A DNA stretch of 64,000 nucleotides. It comes from Clostridium sp. UBA699. Lineage in GTDB: Bacteria > Bacillota > Clostridia > Clostridiales > Clostridiaceae. Made by a program: the position numbers and the translations under genes. Of this stretch, positions 62,438 to 64,000 are shown piece by piece. The stretch lies in contig DBML01000003.1 of NCBI GenBank assembly GCA_002298915.1, positions 1-64,000 on the forward strand, in the 5' to 3' direction. The notes beneath the pieces are model-generated. The model was not told the DNA's origin. It saw nothing but the letters and a program-made list of their open reading frames with translations, and did not search any database. Numbering within the stretch: the first letter of the stretch is position 1; the number at the start of each line of letters is the position of its first letter.

Positions 62438-63688
62438 ATGTATTTAATGCTTATAATAACCAAAACATTATGGCTTCTAAGCTTTTTGATGATAATATAC
62501 ATGGGTTACTACGTCTACACCTCTGCTTTTGCGCTCAAAAAACTAAAGGAGCTGCCTCAGGCGGAGCCTAAAAACAGGTTTGCCGCGGTAATAGCAGCAA
62601 GGAACGAGGAGAACGTGATAGGTAACCTTGTAAAGAGCCTTAAGGAGCAGAACTACCCTCCTGAGCTCGTGGAGGTTTTCGTCATACCAAACAACTGCAC
62701 TGACAACACGGCTGCTGCTGCGCTGAAAGCAGGCGCAGTGGTTGTGGACTGCGACAGGAAGGTGAGGTCCAAGGGCGACGTCCTAAATTTCGCTTTCGAA
62801 ACCATATTCAGCGGCAGGGAGGACTTCGACGCCTACTGCGTATTCGATGCCGACAACCTCGCCGATCCCGACTTCTTCAGGGAGATGAACAACGCGCTCT
62901 GCAGCGGCATGAAGGCCGCTCAGGGCTTCAGGGACAGCAAGAACCCGGACGACTCAGCCGTATCTTCCTGGTACACAGTATACTACCTCACAATAAACAG
63001 GATACTGAACCATTCGAGGAGCGCCCTCAGCATGTCCTCCTGGATAAACGGGACAGGCTTCATGATAAGCGACCAGGCCATAAGGCAGCTCGGCGGCTGG
63101 AACACGAAGACCATATCAGAGGACATGGAGATAACTACGCTCTGCGTGCTCAATGGCATCAACATAGGCTGGGTTCCTAAGGCGGTGGTGTTCGACGAAC
63201 AGCCGCTCACCTTCGGACAGTCCTGGAAGCAGAGAAGAAGGTGGTCCACAGGCATGCAGGACTGCGCCAGGTACATCAAGCCGCTCATGGCATCGGCATT
63301 AAGGGACAAGAACGTAAACTGCGTCGAGGTGGTTTTCACGATCATAGCCCCTTATGTGCAGCTCCTCGGAGCGACGGCGTTCGCCCTGACAATGCTGCTC
63401 ACTGGGATAAAGATAAAGTACGACCTCTTCCCGGACACGTTCCTGTTCGTGAGGCTGTTCCTTTCCTTCGACACATCCTACATTTCCACAACCGCGGTAT
63501 CAGCCCTGGCCGTGCTTTTGGCAGGGAAGAGCATGAAGAAGCTTTCCTACGGAATACTGAGCTTCTGGATATTCCTTGCCACATGGGTGCCGATAAACCT
63601 CATAAGCCTCTTCAGGAAGCAGAAGGACTGGAGCAAGATCGAGCACACAAGGCAGCTTACGCTAAAGGATATCGCAGATCAGGAATAG
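62438..63688 (+). CDS. Membrane-bound family 2 glycosyltransferase
   Basis: The 416-residue protein has an N-terminal membrane segment (about 5-28), a GT2 domain with AAVIAARNEENVIGNLVKSL near residue 49, the DAD metal motif in VFDADNLADPDF near 139, the SEDMEITTL acceptor motif near 229 and QRRRW near 267, and three or four C-terminal membrane segments. This layout is shared by processive synthases and by glycolipid glycosyltransferases; the product is unknown. It starts 6 bases after pdxR and is followed by a phospholipase-like gene after 10 bases. Confidence 0.85.
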   Translation: MYLMLIITKTLWLLSFLMIIYMGYYVYTSAFALKKLKELPQAEPKNRFAAVIAARNEENVIGNLVKSLKEQNYPPELVEVFVIPNNCTDNTAAAALKAGAVVVDCDRKVRSKGDVLNFAFETIFSGREDFDAYCVFDADNLADPDFFREMNNALCSGMKAAQGFRDSKNPDDSAVSSWYTVYYLTINRILNHSRSALSMSSWINGTGFMISDQAIRQLGGWNTKTISEDMEITTLCVLNGINIGWVPKAVVFDEQPLTFGQSWKQRRRWSTGMQDCARYIKPLMASALRDKNVNCVEVVFTIIAPYVQLLGATAFALTMLLTGIKIKYDLFPDTFLFVRLFLSFDTSYISTTAVSALAVLLAGKSMKKLSYGILSFWIFLATWVPINLISLFRKQKDWSKIEHTRQLTLKDIADQE

Positions 63689-63698
63689 GAGTGGTACT

Positions 63699-64000
63699 AT
63701 GCCGGCAGTAGCTGCACACTATATGTTCGGGCAGGAGGTTCTAAGACTGCTGCCCCTCAGCATCAGGGATTTCATAGAGGAATACAAGCCTGCGTTCGAC
63801 TTGGGCCTGCAGGGCCCTGACCTTCTGTTCTACTACAAGGTATGGAAGAAGAACGAGGTCGTGGACATGGGCCATGAGCTCCACAGGCAGAAAGCAGGCG
63901 ACTTTATAAGCAAGGCTTTGGAGAACATAAGGCACAGCAGGAAACAGCATGAGGCCGAAGCCTACCTGCTGGGCTTCGCCTGCCATTTCGTGCTTGACAG
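63699..64000 (+). CDS. Zinc-dependent phospholipase C-like protein, 5' part
   Basis: Translation of the last 302 bases gives a frame open to the window end. It starts MPAVAAHYMFGQEVLRLLP, continues with LGLQGPDLLFYYK near residue 35, has GHELHRQKAGDF near 57 and ends in LGFACHFVLD. The His residues and the GPDLLFYY pattern are typical of the PF00882 zinc-dependent phospholipase C group. No signal peptide is visible. AGGAG lies 7 bases before the ATG. Spacing of 10 bases from the glycosyltransferase gene indicates cotranscription. The C-terminal part is outside the window. Confidence 0.75.
   Translation, partial: MPAVAAHYMFGQEVLRLLPLSIRDFIEEYKPAFDLGLQGPDLLFYYKVWKKNEVVDMGHELHRQKAGDFISKALENIRHSRKQHEAEAYLLGFACHFVLD

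Overview
The window reads as chromosomal DNA of an anaerobic, amino-acid- and lactate-using Clostridia-type Firmicute. The reasons are strong AGGAGG ribosome sites, sigma-A promoters, frequent ATA and AGG codons, electron-transfer flavoprotein (Etf) systems of the clostridial kind, a bifurcating-type lactate dehydrogenase operon, a PdxST/PdxR vitamin B6 locus and a BirA-type biotin operator. Most of the DNA is of medium GC by eye. Two blocks are clearly AT-richer and look acquired: about 19.4-21.5 kb and about 52.1-53.6 kb. I see no rRNA, tRNA, CRISPR array or insertion sequence.

Layout. 0-3.7 kb: a P-type cation ATPase and a UMF1-type MFS transporter (minus strand). 3.7-9.5 kb: mostly single genes, namely a secreted SGNH hydrolase, two small membrane proteins, an AEC transporter, a zinc-ribbon/DUF2628 protein, an alpha-alpha toroid protein, an unknown protein and a creatininase-family hydrolase. 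9.5-16.5 kb: peptide and amino-acid use, with two peptidase T paralogues flanking a MalT/LAL-type LuxR regulator and a YjeM-like amino-acid permease. 16.5-19.4 kb: RtcB, a lipoprotein and a TetR regulator. 19.5-21.4 kb: an AT-rich divergent TetR/glycosyltransferase cassette. 21.5-26.4 kb: a PucR regulator, ornithine decarboxylase and PotE antiporter (putrescine formation and ornithine/putrescine exchange).

26.7-38.2 kb is the most distinctive region. It has two acyl-CoA dehydrogenases, a CaiB-type CoA-transferase, EtfB/EtfA, a CaiC-type CoA ligase and a histidine-less desulfoferrodoxin-like protein, followed by a LysR regulator and two organic-anion MFS transporters. The likely role is activation and reduction of an alpha,beta-unsaturated carboxylic acid used as electron sink; the substrate cannot be read from sequence. 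A secreted metzincin protease follows. 39-48.8 kb is a lactate module: PEP synthase (minus strand), a FadR/LldR-type GntR regulator with a clear operator, lactate permease, lactate racemase LarA, EtfB, EtfA with a ferredoxin domain, and an FAD lactate dehydrogenase.

48.9-64 kb: a MarR/MATE efflux pair sharing a 12-bp operator motif, bioB behind a BirA-type operator, an AT-rich MFS gene, an operon with a sugar-isomerase-like TIM barrel plus a four-gene ABC importer and a DeoR regulator, the divergent pdxST/pdxR locus, a membrane glycosyltransferase, and the start of a zinc-dependent phospholipase C-like gene cut by the window end.

Overall the genes describe an anaerobe that imports and oxidises lactate, peptides and ornithine, and disposes of electrons through Etf-coupled flavoenzymes. 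Functional statements rest on recognisable motifs; regulators are tied to targets by adjacency and visible operators only.
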